DNA of 64,000 bases, taken from Natronospirales bacterium. Its GTDB lineage: Bacteria; Pseudomonadota; Gammaproteobacteria; Natronospirales; REEB76. The DNA lies in assembly GCA_021792635.1 (NCBI GenBank), contig JAJYUH010000006.1, forward strand, positions 1-64,000, written 5' to 3'. Positions 1-6,359 of the stretch are shown piece after piece. Position 1 is the first letter of the stretch; the number at the start of each line of letters is the position of its first letter. Under the pieces are notes generated by a model that saw nothing but the letters and a program-made list of their open reading frames with translations, was not told the origin of the DNA and did no database searches. Position numbers and translations under genes: made by a program.

Positions 1-270
1 ACCTCAGTCAAGGGACGAACGATGATTTCACGCGCCGGCCACACCGCGGCGCGCAAGGCGCTTTACAGGCCCGGGCTCGTCGCAAAACGACACAATCCCG
101 TTATCACAGCCATGGCAAAACGCCTGGCAGCACGGAGCATGGCGCCAAAAGCAATCGTGGGTGCCAGCATGCGGAGACTGATCCACATGATCTACGGGGT
201 GCTGAAATCCAAAACGCAATGCAACGCTGCAATACCCATGCGGGGGCTTGCCATTCAAGACGGTATCTGA
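1..270 (+). CDS. IS110-family transposase, C-terminal part (cut by window edge)
   Basis: An open frame runs from base 1 to a stop at 270. It contains SVKGRTMISRAGHTAARKAL followed by a basic stretch and MRRLIHMIYGVLKS, which resembles the C-terminal transposase domain of the IS110/IS116/IS902 family. These enzymes move small insertion sequences with a RuvC-like N-terminal domain, which here would lie upstream of the window. Only about 89 residues are visible, so I cannot say whether the gene is intact. The 114 bases between its stop and tyrA contain a TCTGACCCC motif (near 266-274) that recurs around other mobile elements here, but I cannot place the element end. Confidence 0.75.
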   Translation, partial: TSVKGRTMISRAGHTAARKALYRPGLVAKRHNPVITAMAKRLAARSMAPKAIVGASMRRLIHMIYGVLKSKTQCNAAIPMRGLAIQDGI

Positions 271-384
271 CCCCATCTCTGAACGGCGCAATATGATTCG
301 CTACCAAGTTGAAACCGGCAGCGGCGATACGGAGGTACGAGAATAGGCCGCGTGTCAGATAATGGCTACCGGGTAAAGTGATCA

Positions 385-1272
385 TTATTGGATTTCTTTC
401 GGCACGAGCGATTTGTATTGGTAGTATAAATCGCGCGCAACCTTGGAGCGGGTAAACACGGATAAGATGTGCGTCCCGTCTGCCGCGCGGATGGCGGCTG
501 TCAAAGAAGCAAGCTCGGAACTGAAACGCTCCAACATGCTCAGCACCGTTACGTGGTTTGCAAGACAAATATCGCGCCACATCACCGGATCGCTGGAAGC
601 GATGCGCGTAAAATCGCGTAATCCACCCGCAGCGAAATGGAAAATCCCCTGGCTCTCATCCATACGCGCCAGCATATCGACCAGGACATAGGCAAGCACA
701 TGCGGAAGATGGCTGGTTGCCGCCAGCACTGCATCATGGTGCTCCACTTCCATTTCCACGATCTCAGCGCCAGTATATTGCCACAGCGTGCGGACGGCGG
801 CGAGCGCTTCCATTTGGGTGTCGGGCAATGGGGTGAGGATTACACGCTGTCCTTCAAAAAGATCAACGGATGAAGCCTCCACACCATTTTTTTCCATCCC
901 GGCTATCGGATGCCCGGGCACAAATGTCTGTGGGACTGCGCCAAAAGCAGCGCGGGCGGCAGCTACAACACTGCCCTTGGCACTGCCTGTATCGGTAATA
1001 ATGGTATCCGGTCGGACATGTCCCGCAATCTGTCTGAGTACCTCTTCCATTGCACCCAGCGGCACTGCCACAACCACCATATCTGCGTCATGTACTGCCG
1101 TAGCGATATTAATTTCATACCGATCTATAACACCCAGTTCTAGCGCCTTGCACAACTGAGCCTCATCGCGCCCGCCCCCCACAATTTCCTGGCACACACC
1201 AGCCCGTTTTACCGCGAGCGCTAGCGAGCCGCCGATCAGGCCCACGCCAATAATTGCCAAGCATTTAATCAT
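385..1272 (-). CDS. tyrA: prephenate dehydrogenase
   Basis: TyrA oxidatively decarboxylates prephenate to 4-hydroxyphenylpyruvate, the committed step to tyrosine. The 295-residue protein starts with a Rossmann motif, IIGVGLIGGSLA (about residues 7-18), and carries the GHPIAGMEKNGVEAS region and a histidine-rich HHDAVLAATSHLPH segment typical of the family's substrate-binding domain. It is a stand-alone, NAD(P)-binding form without a fused chorismate mutase. That activity is instead fused to the AroF protein encoded 71 bp upstream on the same strand, so the two genes probably form one operon under the attenuator in front of aroF. I see no strong ribosome binding site at the ATG. Confidence 0.93.
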   Translation of the reverse strand: MIKCLAIIGVGLIGGSLALAVKRAGVCQEIVGGGRDEAQLCKALELGVIDRYEINIATAVHDADMVVVAVPLGAMEEVLRQIAGHVRPDTIITDTGSAKGSVVAAARAAFGAVPQTFVPGHPIAGMEKNGVEASSVDLFEGQRVILTPLPDTQMEALAAVRTLWQYTGAEIVEMEVEHHDAVLAATSHLPHVLAYVLVDMLARMDESQGIFHFAAGGLRDFTRIASSDPVMWRDICLANHVTVLSMLERFSSELASLTAAIRAADGTHILSVFTRSKVARDLYYQYKSLVPKEIQ

Positions 1273-1343
1273 GCGGTGAAATGTGCGACTTGGTTTAATC
1301 TACAACACCAATTTCGAACTTTGCGAGTAATCTGCAGGAGGCC

Positions 1344-2510
1344 CTATCGCTCATAGAACTTCCTCTCTGCCAGAAGGGTTTCGTCCATGACGGCACGAAA
1401 CACCCGTGTGAGTCCCTCCGTTGGAAGCAGTTCACTCGCCATAGCCGCCCTGTGCTGCAGCACTTCTTCCTCACGCTGGGAGTCACATAACGGCAAGCCT
1501 GTGGCTAATTTGTCCTTGCCGATATGTAGCGCTACCCGTATGCGCTCGTTCAGGAGTTGTATGAGCGCATTATCCAGGCGATCAATGCGCTGCCGATAAC
1601 TACGCGAAATCCCTGCAGTATTGGTTGGTGCATCTTTCGTCGGCGTTCCCGCGAGGGTGCGAGCTGCCAGTGGCACGTAGCAGGCCAACTCGTGCATCAG
1701 CGCGGCGAACTCGGAGGGGTTCAATGACTGCTCGCCGTCGGAGAGCGCCTGTTCAGGTACCGGATGGACTTCAATGATAAGGCCATCAGCGCCAATTGCC
1801 GCTGAAGATTTTGCCAGTGGCGCAACAAGGTTACGTCGGCCTGTGCCGTGGCTCGGGTCCACCAAAACTGGCAAATGCGTAAGTTCCTTGAGTGCTGCTA
1901 CTGCATTCAGATCCAAAGTGTTGCGTGTCGCGGTTTCAAAGGTGCGAATGCCACGTTCACAAAGGACCACATGGGGGTTTCCGGTGTACGCGATATATTC
2001 TGCCGCCAGCAACAGCTCTTCAATGCTTGCAGCAAGGCCACGTTTGAGCAAGACTGGTTTGTTGGTTGCACCAAGCGCTTTGAGCAGTGCGAAGTTCTGC
2101 ATGTTGCGGGCACCCACCTGCAGCATGTCCGCATAGCGAGAGACGAGAGGCAAATCCTCGGTACTCAGTACTTCCGTGACGATCGGCAGGTCCACCTCGC
2201 GGCCAGCGATTGCGAGCAGTCGAAGACCCTCTTCACCGAGACCTTGGAATGAGTAGGGTGAGGTGCGCGGCTTGAAGGCGCCCCCCCGTAAAAGATGGGC
2301 GCCTGCTCCTGCCACAGCATACGCCGCCTCGCGTATCTGCCCCTCGCTTTCGACAGCGCAAGGGCCCGCAATAACAACGAATTCGCTGCCGCCGAATTCC
2401 ACAGCCCCGACGTGCACACGTGTGCCTTGTGGACGTGCTGCGCGCGCCACCAGTTGGTACGGCGCCAATCGACCCATGGTGGTGATATTTCTGGCGGTAT
2501 TCTCAGACAT
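1344..2510 (-). CDS. aroF: DAHP synthase (type I beta) fused to C-terminal chorismate mutase
   Basis: This bifunctional enzyme should make DAHP from phosphoenolpyruvate and erythrose 4-phosphate, the first shikimate step, and also convert chorismate to prephenate. Residues about 30-275 are a type I beta DAHP synthase: GPCAVES (metal-ligand Cys51), [30 protein letters not shown] (His221) and IEVHP (Glu247). Residues about 300-388 are an AroQ-type chorismate mutase helix bundle ([19 protein letters not shown]). The mutase sits at the C-terminus, unlike the Bacillus arrangement with an N-terminal mutase. The ATG follows a good GGAGG at 7-nt spacing. The gene is preceded by a Phe/Tyr leader peptide and attenuator, and followed by tyrA. 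Confidence 0.93.
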   Translation of the reverse strand: MSENTARNITTMGRLAPYQLVARAARPQGTRVHVGAVEFGGSEFVVIAGPCAVESEGQIREAAYAVAGAGAHLLRGGAFKPRTSPYSFQGLGEEGLRLLAIAGREVDLPIVTEVLSTEDLPLVSRYADMLQVGARNMQNFALLKALGATNKPVLLKRGLAASIEELLLAAEYIAYTGNPHVVLCERGIRTFETATRNTLDLNAVAALKELTHLPVLVDPSHGTGRRNLVAPLAKSSAAIGADGLIIEVHPVPEQALSDGEQSLNPSEFAALMHELACYVPLAARTLAGTPTKDAPTNTAGISRSYRQRIDRLDNALIQLLNERIRVALHIGKDKLATGLPLCDSQREEEVLQHRAAMASELLPTEGLTRVFRAVMDETLLAERKFYER

Positions 2511-2550
2511 TGGTTGCCTCCGTAAGAGTCAGAGGAACCGAGGGAAAACG

Positions 2551-2588
2551 AAAAAGGCCCGCTTCCCTGGGTTCGGGAAAGCGGGCCT
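2551..2588 (-). terminator. attenuator terminator of the aroF leader
   Basis: On the minus strand, AGGCCCGCTTTCCC pairs with GGGAAGCGGGCCT (one bulged T, loop GAACCCA), followed directly by TTTTT. This is a strong intrinsic terminator, and it lies about 40 nt upstream of the aroF start codon rather than after a gene. Its 5' arm (2574-2588) can pair instead with the leader segment 2630-2642, which makes it a regulated attenuator. Confidence 0.9.
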
Positions 2589-2642
2589 GATTTCGTCGCT
2601 GATCGGTGGTCTTCGCCTAAACTATATGCGCCCTCTTTCCCG
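2574..2642 (-). promoter_or_regulatory. antiterminator pairing in the aroF leader
   Basis: The leader segment CGGGAAAGAGGGC (2642 to 2630) is complementary to the terminator 5' arm GCCCGCTTTCCCG (2586 to 2574): eight pairs, one A-G mismatch, four pairs. The two structures cannot coexist. The segment lies just after the Tyr/Phe codons of the leader peptide, so a ribosome stalled there leaves it free to form the antiterminator, while a ribosome reaching the stop codon at 2617 covers it. A second possible stem joins CTTCGCC (2680-2674) with GGCGAAG (2617-2611). Confidence 0.75.
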
Positions 2643-2691
2643 CAGGGGGAAAGACGTAATAGCCATAGGTGGTGGCGAAGTGAAAACGCAT
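2617..2691 (-). CDS. aro operon leader peptide (24 aa, Phe/Tyr-rich)
   Basis: A short ORF encodes M-R-F-H-F-A-T-T-Y-G-Y-Y-V-F followed by PPAGKRAHIV and a TAG stop. Three Phe and three Tyr codons fall in codons 3-14, the classic composition of an attenuation leader that senses charged tRNA-Phe and tRNA-Tyr. It lies between a consensus promoter and the attenuator terminator in front of aroF-tyrA, whose products feed exactly these two amino acids. There is no Shine-Dalgarno sequence. The predicted transcript start is only about 3-5 nt before the ATG, so translation would be leaderless or nearly so. The call rests on composition, position and RNA folding, not on homology. Confidence 0.82.
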   Translation of the reverse strand: MRFHFATTYGYYVFPPAGKRAHIV

Positions 2692-2700
2692 GGGTTGAAA

Positions 2701-2729
2701 AGTCTAGGAGCTATATAGCGGAATGTCAA
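2701..2729 (-). promoter_or_regulatory. sigma-70 promoter of the aroF-tyrA leader transcript
   Basis: Minus-strand TTGACA (2729-2724), a 17-bp spacer and TAGACT (2706-2701) form a near-consensus promoter. The predicted start point is around 2694-2696, almost touching the leader peptide ATG at 2691. Confidence 0.8.
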
Positions 2730-2763
2730 CTCTCTCTCTAGACGGGGCCAGTTCACCGTGAAG

Positions 2764-2793
2764 TTAAGAAAGGGGTCAGTTAAGAAAGGGGTC
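2764..2793. repeat. tandem copy of the RAYT element end
   Basis: The 14-base sequence TTAAGAAAGGGGTC occurs twice, at 2764-2777 and 2780-2793, with a 16-bp period. The second copy runs into the left inverted repeat of the mobile element at 2785. It may mark an earlier insertion or a slipped duplication of the element end. Confidence 0.6.
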
Positions 2794-3541
2794 GGGAGTC
2801 TTTAAGGCGTGTCCTTTGCTTTGCGGGGCCGGCCGCGCGGCCGCAGCGTGGATTCCAGAGACAGGCGCTGCGCGATCCGCGTTTGCCATCGCGGGTTGCC
2901 GTAAGGCCGGCCACGCCGCACACAGTGCCGCAGGGCTTCCAGCTCTGACGGGGTCTCGGCGCGATTGACCTGCCTCAGCCAGTGCGGCGGGCGATCCACC
3001 GGCCAGGCGCTCAGGATGGCCCTTGTCTTCGCGTCGCCTCGAGAATGACGCCAGAGGCTGCCCCAACGCCAATTCTCCGCCTGCCGTACCAAGTTCGCAC
3101 GCCGAGCATTGCGTTCCACATAGCGCGCCACCGCCAGAAAATGTGCGTCGCTCTGCACTGGGAATGACTTGAAGCGCCCCTGATAAAGCGGTCCGGTCCC
3201 CGCGGTGCGGTGCGCGGCATGCCAGCGTTGGGTGTGCGTGACCGTCAGCCAGCGCAGGGTTTCCGAAAGTTCCGCATCAGCCCGCGGCCAGAGCAGCAGA
3301 TGCCAGTGATTGGGCATGACGCAATACGCGGTGAGACGGATTCCGGAGCGCACGATGGCCTGTTCCAGGACGCGCTCAAAGGCCACGTAGTCCCGGTCTG
3401 TTTCAAACATGGGCAGCCGTCCCACACGCCGATTCAGCACGTGGTATACCAGGCCGCCACTCGCTATGCGGGGACGCCGAGGCATGGCGCCAGTCTACTC
3501 TCGCCCCTAACTTGGCTCAATCAAAGACTCCCGACCCCTTT
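2785..3541 (-). mobile_element. RAYT-type element, copy 1 (757 bp, 19-bp inverted ends)
   Basis: The element is bounded by AAAGGGGTCGGGAGTCTTT (2785-2803) and its perfect reverse complement AAAGACTCCCGACCCCTTT (3523-3541). Between them is a single transposase gene whose TAA stop overlaps the left end. A second element of exactly the same length lies at 6360-7116. Perfect terminal inverted repeats are not typical of IS200/IS605 elements, which have subterminal hairpins, so these ends may be the palindromic REP-like target or substrate of the enzyme. Confidence 0.8.
2802..3485 (-). CDS. rayt: REP-associated tyrosine transposase (Y1/HUH family), copy 1
   Basis: This 227-residue protein belongs to the Y1 transposase family, which nicks single-stranded DNA through a phosphotyrosine intermediate. 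The HUH metal motif is visible as MPNHWHLLLWP (about residues 57-67), and RYVERNARRANLV (about residues 121-133) carries the candidate catalytic tyrosine. The N-terminal MPRRPR and the length fit RAYTs, single-copy domesticated transposases that mobilise REP palindromes. The C-terminal region is basic (RPRGRPRKAK), as expected for DNA binding. A second gene with an identical protein lies at 6377-7060, which suggests recent duplication and an active enzyme. Confidence 0.9.
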   Translation of the reverse strand: MPRRPRIASGGLVYHVLNRRVGRLPMFETDRDYVAFERVLEQAIVRSGIRLTAYCVMPNHWHLLLWPRADAELSETLRWLTVTHTQRWHAAHRTAGTGPLYQGRFKSFPVQSDAHFLAVARYVERNARRANLVRQAENWRWGSLWRHSRGDAKTRAILSAWPVDRPPHWLRQVNRAETPSELEALRHCVRRGRPYGNPRWQTRIAQRLSLESTLRPRGRPRKAKDTP

Positions 3542-3731
3542 ATACTCCGCCCTTTAATCTCCGGATAACGCAAGCATTCCCTTTAATCCCAGGCTTATTC
3601 GCTCTGAGCCCAATTTCCCTGCGAAGCGACGCTGGTGAAATGAACCGTGCGATAACCGTGGACTGTTCCCGGTGGTTTCTGGAATCCTGTACTCTTGGCT
3701 GCTGCCCTATCCCTCTTCCAAGGAGAACCAG

Positions 3732-4094
3732 ATGGTCACAGCCTCATGCCATTGCGGGCGGGTCTCGCTGGAGCTGGAGATCGCGCCGGAGCAGGTGACG
3801 AACTGCAACTGCTCCATCTGCCGCCGCTACGGGACGCTCTGTGCCTATTACCGCCCGTCCCAAGTGCGAATTACGGTCAGGGACGGCAACACCGATACCT
3901 ATATGTGGGGCGACAAGTCCATCGCCTTCCACCGCTGTCCAGAATGCGGCTGCGTCACCCACTGGACCGCGGTGGATCCCGCCATCGATCAGGACCGCAT
4001 GGGCGTAAATGCCAGGATGCTGCCGCCGGAAGTGCTGGCGAAAGCCCGGGTGCGCCGTTTCGATGGCGCCGATACCTGGAAATTTCTCGACTAG
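3732..4094 (+). CDS. GFA-family (CENP-V/GFA domain) zinc protein
   Basis: A 120-residue protein with the zinc-binding cysteine pattern of the GFA domain: SCHCGRVSLE at the start, NCNCSICRRYG (about residues 20-30) and CPECGCVTHW (about residues 72-81). The family is named after glutathione-dependent formaldehyde-activating enzyme, but most small members have no proven activity, so I do not assign a reaction. The start is chosen at the ATG that follows AAGGAG at 6-7 nt spacing; the frame is open further upstream without a better signal. The gene stands between the two RAYT copies, on the opposite strand, with no obvious partner. Confidence 0.82.
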   Translation: MVTASCHCGRVSLELEIAPEQVTNCNCSICRRYGTLCAYYRPSQVRITVRDGNTDTYMWGDKSIAFHRCPECGCVTHWTAVDPAIDQDRMGVNARMLPPEVLAKARVRRFDGADTWKFLD

Positions 4095-4301
4095 CCACTC
4101 ACCGAACTAAGAAGGATGATGCCGGCGTATTGAACCAAACGACGGCTACTCAGGTCTGAGATTTTTATGGGGCGCCCCACTATTCACCGCGTGAAGAACG
4201 TTCGGCCCAGCCCGGAAGCGGGAGCGCTGCTGCTCCTGATGGCCTACAGCCGCTGGGCGGCCGCTGCGGGCACGGGACCGGCGGCGTTTCTCCACCAGCA
4301 G

Positions 4302-4511
4302 ATGAGCGGGGCAAACCTTATCGGCGGCATCCTCTTCGGGTCGCTCGGAGTGGGTTATTTCATCTACGGAAAGAAGCAAGGGAAAGTTACCTATCTGGTG
4401 TGCGGAGCCGCGCTGACCCTGTACACCTTCATGGTCAGCAGTGCGCTGCTGGTGGTCGTGATCGGGCTGCTGCTGAGCGCCGGGCCTTGGTTGCTCGGAC
4501 GTTTCTTCTAA
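4302..4511 (+). CDS. small two-helix membrane protein
   Basis: A 69-residue protein beginning MSGANLIGGILFGSLGVGYF, then a short basic loop (YGKKQGK) and a second hydrophobic helix (about residues 33-60). This is the pattern of a small conserved proteobacterial family, often labelled amino acid transport protein without experimental support. The open frame continues upstream to 4167, but residues before this methionine look non-conserved and hydrophilic, so I prefer 4302; the ribosome binding site is weak for either choice. It is convergent with the thioredoxin gene 77 bp away. Confidence 0.6.
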   Translation: MSGANLIGGILFGSLGVGYFIYGKKQGKVTYLVCGAALTLYTFMVSSALLVVVIGLLLSAGPWLLGRFF

Positions 4512-4588
4512 GCCTTCGTCGCTATTTATCCGCCATTTCCTGCGACGAACCACGTTTTGTTGAACGCCATCGTTCTGTTTGACGGTGA

Positions 4589-4912
4589 CTAATCCAAGTT
4601 CAGCTCGATAAAGGCCCGGAGCTGGGACTTGGAGAGCGCGCCGATCTTCTGGGCTTCGACCGAGCCGTGCTTGAACAGCATCAGCGTCGGCTGGCTGCGC
4701 ACGCCGTACTGACGCACGATCTGCGGCGCCTGCTCCACATTCACCTTCACCACCCGCAGCCGGTCGCGGTATTCCTCGGCCACTTCGTCCAGAACCGGCG
4801 CCATGGCTTTGCAGGGCGCGCACCACTCGGCCCAGTAATCCACCAGCACCGGTAGCTTGGATTGCAGCACCTGTTCGTTATTGTCAATGGATTCATGGCC
4901 ATGAATCACCAT
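4589..4912 (-). CDS. thioredoxin with a WCAPC active site
   Basis: A 107-residue thioredoxin, the usual single-domain length. LPVLVDYWAEWCAPCKAMAP holds the redox-active dithiol and the buried aspartate, SQPTLMLF holds the cis-proline, and GALSKSQLRAFIELNLD matches the C-terminal helix. Thioredoxins reduce protein disulfides in the cytoplasm. Two positions are unusual: the active site reads WCAPC instead of WCGPC, and Gln replaces the small or hydrophobic residue before the cis-proline. It is therefore probably an accessory paralogue rather than the main TrxA. A longer frame exists upstream, but it runs through mobile-element sequence, so I start at 4912. Confidence 0.88.
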   Translation of the reverse strand: MVIHGHESIDNNEQVLQSKLPVLVDYWAEWCAPCKAMAPVLDEVAEEYRDRLRVVKVNVEQAPQIVRQYGVRSQPTLMLFKHGSVEAQKIGALSKSQLRAFIELNLD

Positions 4913-4955
4913 TGAGTGCGGATTGATGGATTTGCGGGGTGAGATCGCAGATATT

Positions 4956-5349
4956 CGCTCTGACCCGAATGGCACGAGACTCCGGCGATGGTACAGAAGG
5001 AAATCTGGGTGTACTTGCTGGCTTATAACCTCATCCGCCTGATGATGACTCAAGCCGCGTGGCTCGCCGAGTGTCTGCCACGCCAACTCAGCTTCAAACA
5101 CACACTGCAAATCTGGATCGCCTGGAATCGCTACGCCAGCCCCGCCCGCGAAATTCGGCTCTCAGGTCTGTGCGTGTTGATCGGCGAACTGCGCGTTGGC
5201 AATCGCCCCGGACGCATGGAACCTCGCGCCATCAAACGGCGACCTAAACCCTTTCCGCTGTTGACCCAACCCAGATCTCTCGCCAGAGAGGCCGTCCGCA
5301 AATACGGTCACCCTCGGAAGATTAAGTAAGTGCCATTCCGCTCTGACCC
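4956..5349 (+). mobile_element. internally deleted IS4-type element with target duplication
   Basis: A 372-bp body (4967-5338) is bounded by perfect 9-bp inverted ends, GAATGGCAC (4967-4975) and GTGCCATTC (5330-5338). It is flanked by perfect 11-bp direct repeats CGCTCTGACCC (4956-4966 and 5339-5349). Inside is only the C-terminal part of an IS4-family transposase. The direct repeats match the 9-13 bp target duplications usual for the IS4 family, so the element looks like a miniature derivative that inserted as a unit. A near copy of the target, CGCTCTGAGCCC, lies at 3600-3611. Confidence 0.75.
4973..5329 (+). pseudogene. IS4-family transposase, C-terminal fragment
   Basis: The frame reads HETPAMVQKEIWVYLLAYNL and continues through SFKHTLQIW, ELRVGNRPGRMEPRAIKRRP and KPFPLLTQPR to a TAA stop at 5329. 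This matches the C-terminal third of IS4-family DDE transposases, including the glutamate-containing YREL-like region's downstream part. All of the N-terminal DNA-binding domain and the two catalytic aspartates are missing, so it cannot be active. The right inverted end of the element begins directly after the stop codon. Confidence 0.85.
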
Positions 5350-5397
5350 CAATTCCTTGAATGCCGCGCAACACGCGGCATCGATTATTATGCAACC

Positions 5398-5754
5398 TCA
5401 CATGGCCCGAATCTGAAACTCCATTGCCCGCGCCACAGGACGAACACTTTTCTCCTTGCGTTCCAAGTGCACGAATCCATAACCGGCGAGGGTCTTAAGC
5501 GTCCGAGAAAGGTTGCTTTCGGCTCGCCCGGTGAGTTCTGCCAACTCCCGCACAGATTCCGGTTGTTCTTCGGCCAGAATCCTAAGCAGCTCGCGGTTCT
5601 TTTCGCTCAGCACTTCCGCCGCTGCGCGCATGGAAGTAAACCACACCTTAGGTTCTCCCTGTTGCCGGTGGCGTCGCCCAGCTGCAATGTCGATGCTGCG
5701 CTTTCGAAGCTCCGCTTCGCTCGCAATCCCGATCTTGACGATGTAGCGCTTCAT
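5398..5754 (-). CDS. tumA: antitoxin TumA-like HTH protein
   Basis: A 118-residue protein with a winged helix-turn-helix region (about residues 48-100): SEKNRELLRILAEEQPESVR, then ELAELTGRAESNLSRTLKTL and a beta-wing HLERKEKSVRP. It resembles MarR/ArsR-like antitoxins that accompany TumE toxins. Its ATG overlaps the 3' end of tumE by 4 bp, so the two are translationally coupled with the toxin gene first. The antitoxin should neutralise TumE and repress the shared promoter, in front of which lies an inverted repeat (6121-6139). The pairing is inferred from family resemblance and gene order. Confidence 0.78.
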   Translation of the reverse strand: MKRYIVKIGIASEAELRKRSIDIAAGRRHRQQGEPKVWFTSMRAAAEVLSEKNRELLRILAEEQPESVRELAELTGRAESNLSRTLKTLAGYGFVHLERKEKSVRPVARAMEFQIRAM

Positions 5755-6110
5755 TGCTCGTTCCTCCAGTCATCAATCGCTCGCCAGAAATCCGCCAACA
5801 ATTGTTCCGGCGATTCAAAGTCATAAGGCTCGCCCTTGTCTTTGGGGTGGGCATGCCGATGGTCATATTCCACTCGCCGGCCCCGGTAACCACGTCTTTT
5901 AACCTGGACGGCGTGGGCGTTGTCGAAACCCAGAATACGGCGGTTCTGTCGGTCGTGGTAGGTGAGGCTGTATTCGATGCCGTGGGGACGTTCTAGCGTG
6001 GGCCTCACCCGACGCACCTCGAATTTCACCCAAAAACCGTCCTCCATGACCATCCGCTCACCGTCCAGGTCCAGCAGCGTATCCAGTCCCCGGTCGCGCT
6101 TGGCCGTCAT
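5751..6110 (-). CDS. tumE: toxin TumE-like (DUF6516) protein
   Basis: A 119-residue protein with the signature of the TumE/DUF6516 toxin family: GFWVKFEVRRV, HGIEYSLTYHDRQNRRILG, FDNAHAV, YDHRHAHPKDKGEPYDFESP and a C-terminal FWRAIDDW helix. The conserved His, Asp and Arg residues of these motifs are all present. I recall the family as type II toxins encoded before their HTH antitoxin, and that order holds here, with a 4-bp overlap. I cannot state the molecular target. The start codon lies about 20 nt downstream of a predicted promoter and operator. A remnant of another antitoxin gene ends directly upstream. Confidence 0.8.
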   Translation of the reverse strand: MTAKRDRGLDTLLDLDGERMVMEDGFWVKFEVRRVRPTLERPHGIEYSLTYHDRQNRRILGFDNAHAVQVKRRGYRGRRVEYDHRHAHPKDKGEPYDFESPEQLLADFWRAIDDWRNEQ

Positions 6111-6359
6111 TCAATTCTCACTTATCAGCTGGTGATAAGTATACACCTGCGGAGACGGCATGCAAGCGCTCGGCAAGCGGCTTGGTCGTAGTTCAATTCC
6201 CCTGGAATCTCGGTCATGCAGCCATTTGTGCAAGCGCTGTTCGCCCTGTTCCTGGGTGCGGGTCCGGCCCGCTTCAATATTCGCGACTCCGCATTTGATT
6301 TTCTCCAGCACGTAGAGGTGATACTGGATATCTTCCAGAGTGCAATTATCCGGGTTGAG
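6111..6359 (-). pseudogene. antitoxin-like gene remnant cut by RAYT copy 2
   Basis: Minus-strand residues NCTLEDIQYHLYVLEKIKCG followed by VANIEAGRTRTQEQGEQRLHKWL resemble the C-terminal half of small antitoxins that precede RelE/ParE toxins. The frame is joined directly to the left end of RAYT copy 2 at 6360, and the N-terminal half is not found on either side of the element. After HKWLH the sequence looks unrelated and runs to a stop at 6111. The cognate toxin is absent. The piece is probably debris from an older toxin-antitoxin locus now used as the upstream region of tumE. Confidence 0.55.
6121..6165 (-). promoter_or_regulatory. promoter and operator-like palindrome of tumE-tumA
   Basis: On the minus strand, TTGCAT (6165-6160), a 16-bp spacer and TATACT (6143-6138) form a plausible promoter. 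The inverted repeat CTTATCA-GCTGG-TGATAAG (6121-6139) overlaps the -10 box and the predicted start point, 11 bp before the tumE ATG. This is where an autoregulating antitoxin would bind. Confidence 0.6.
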
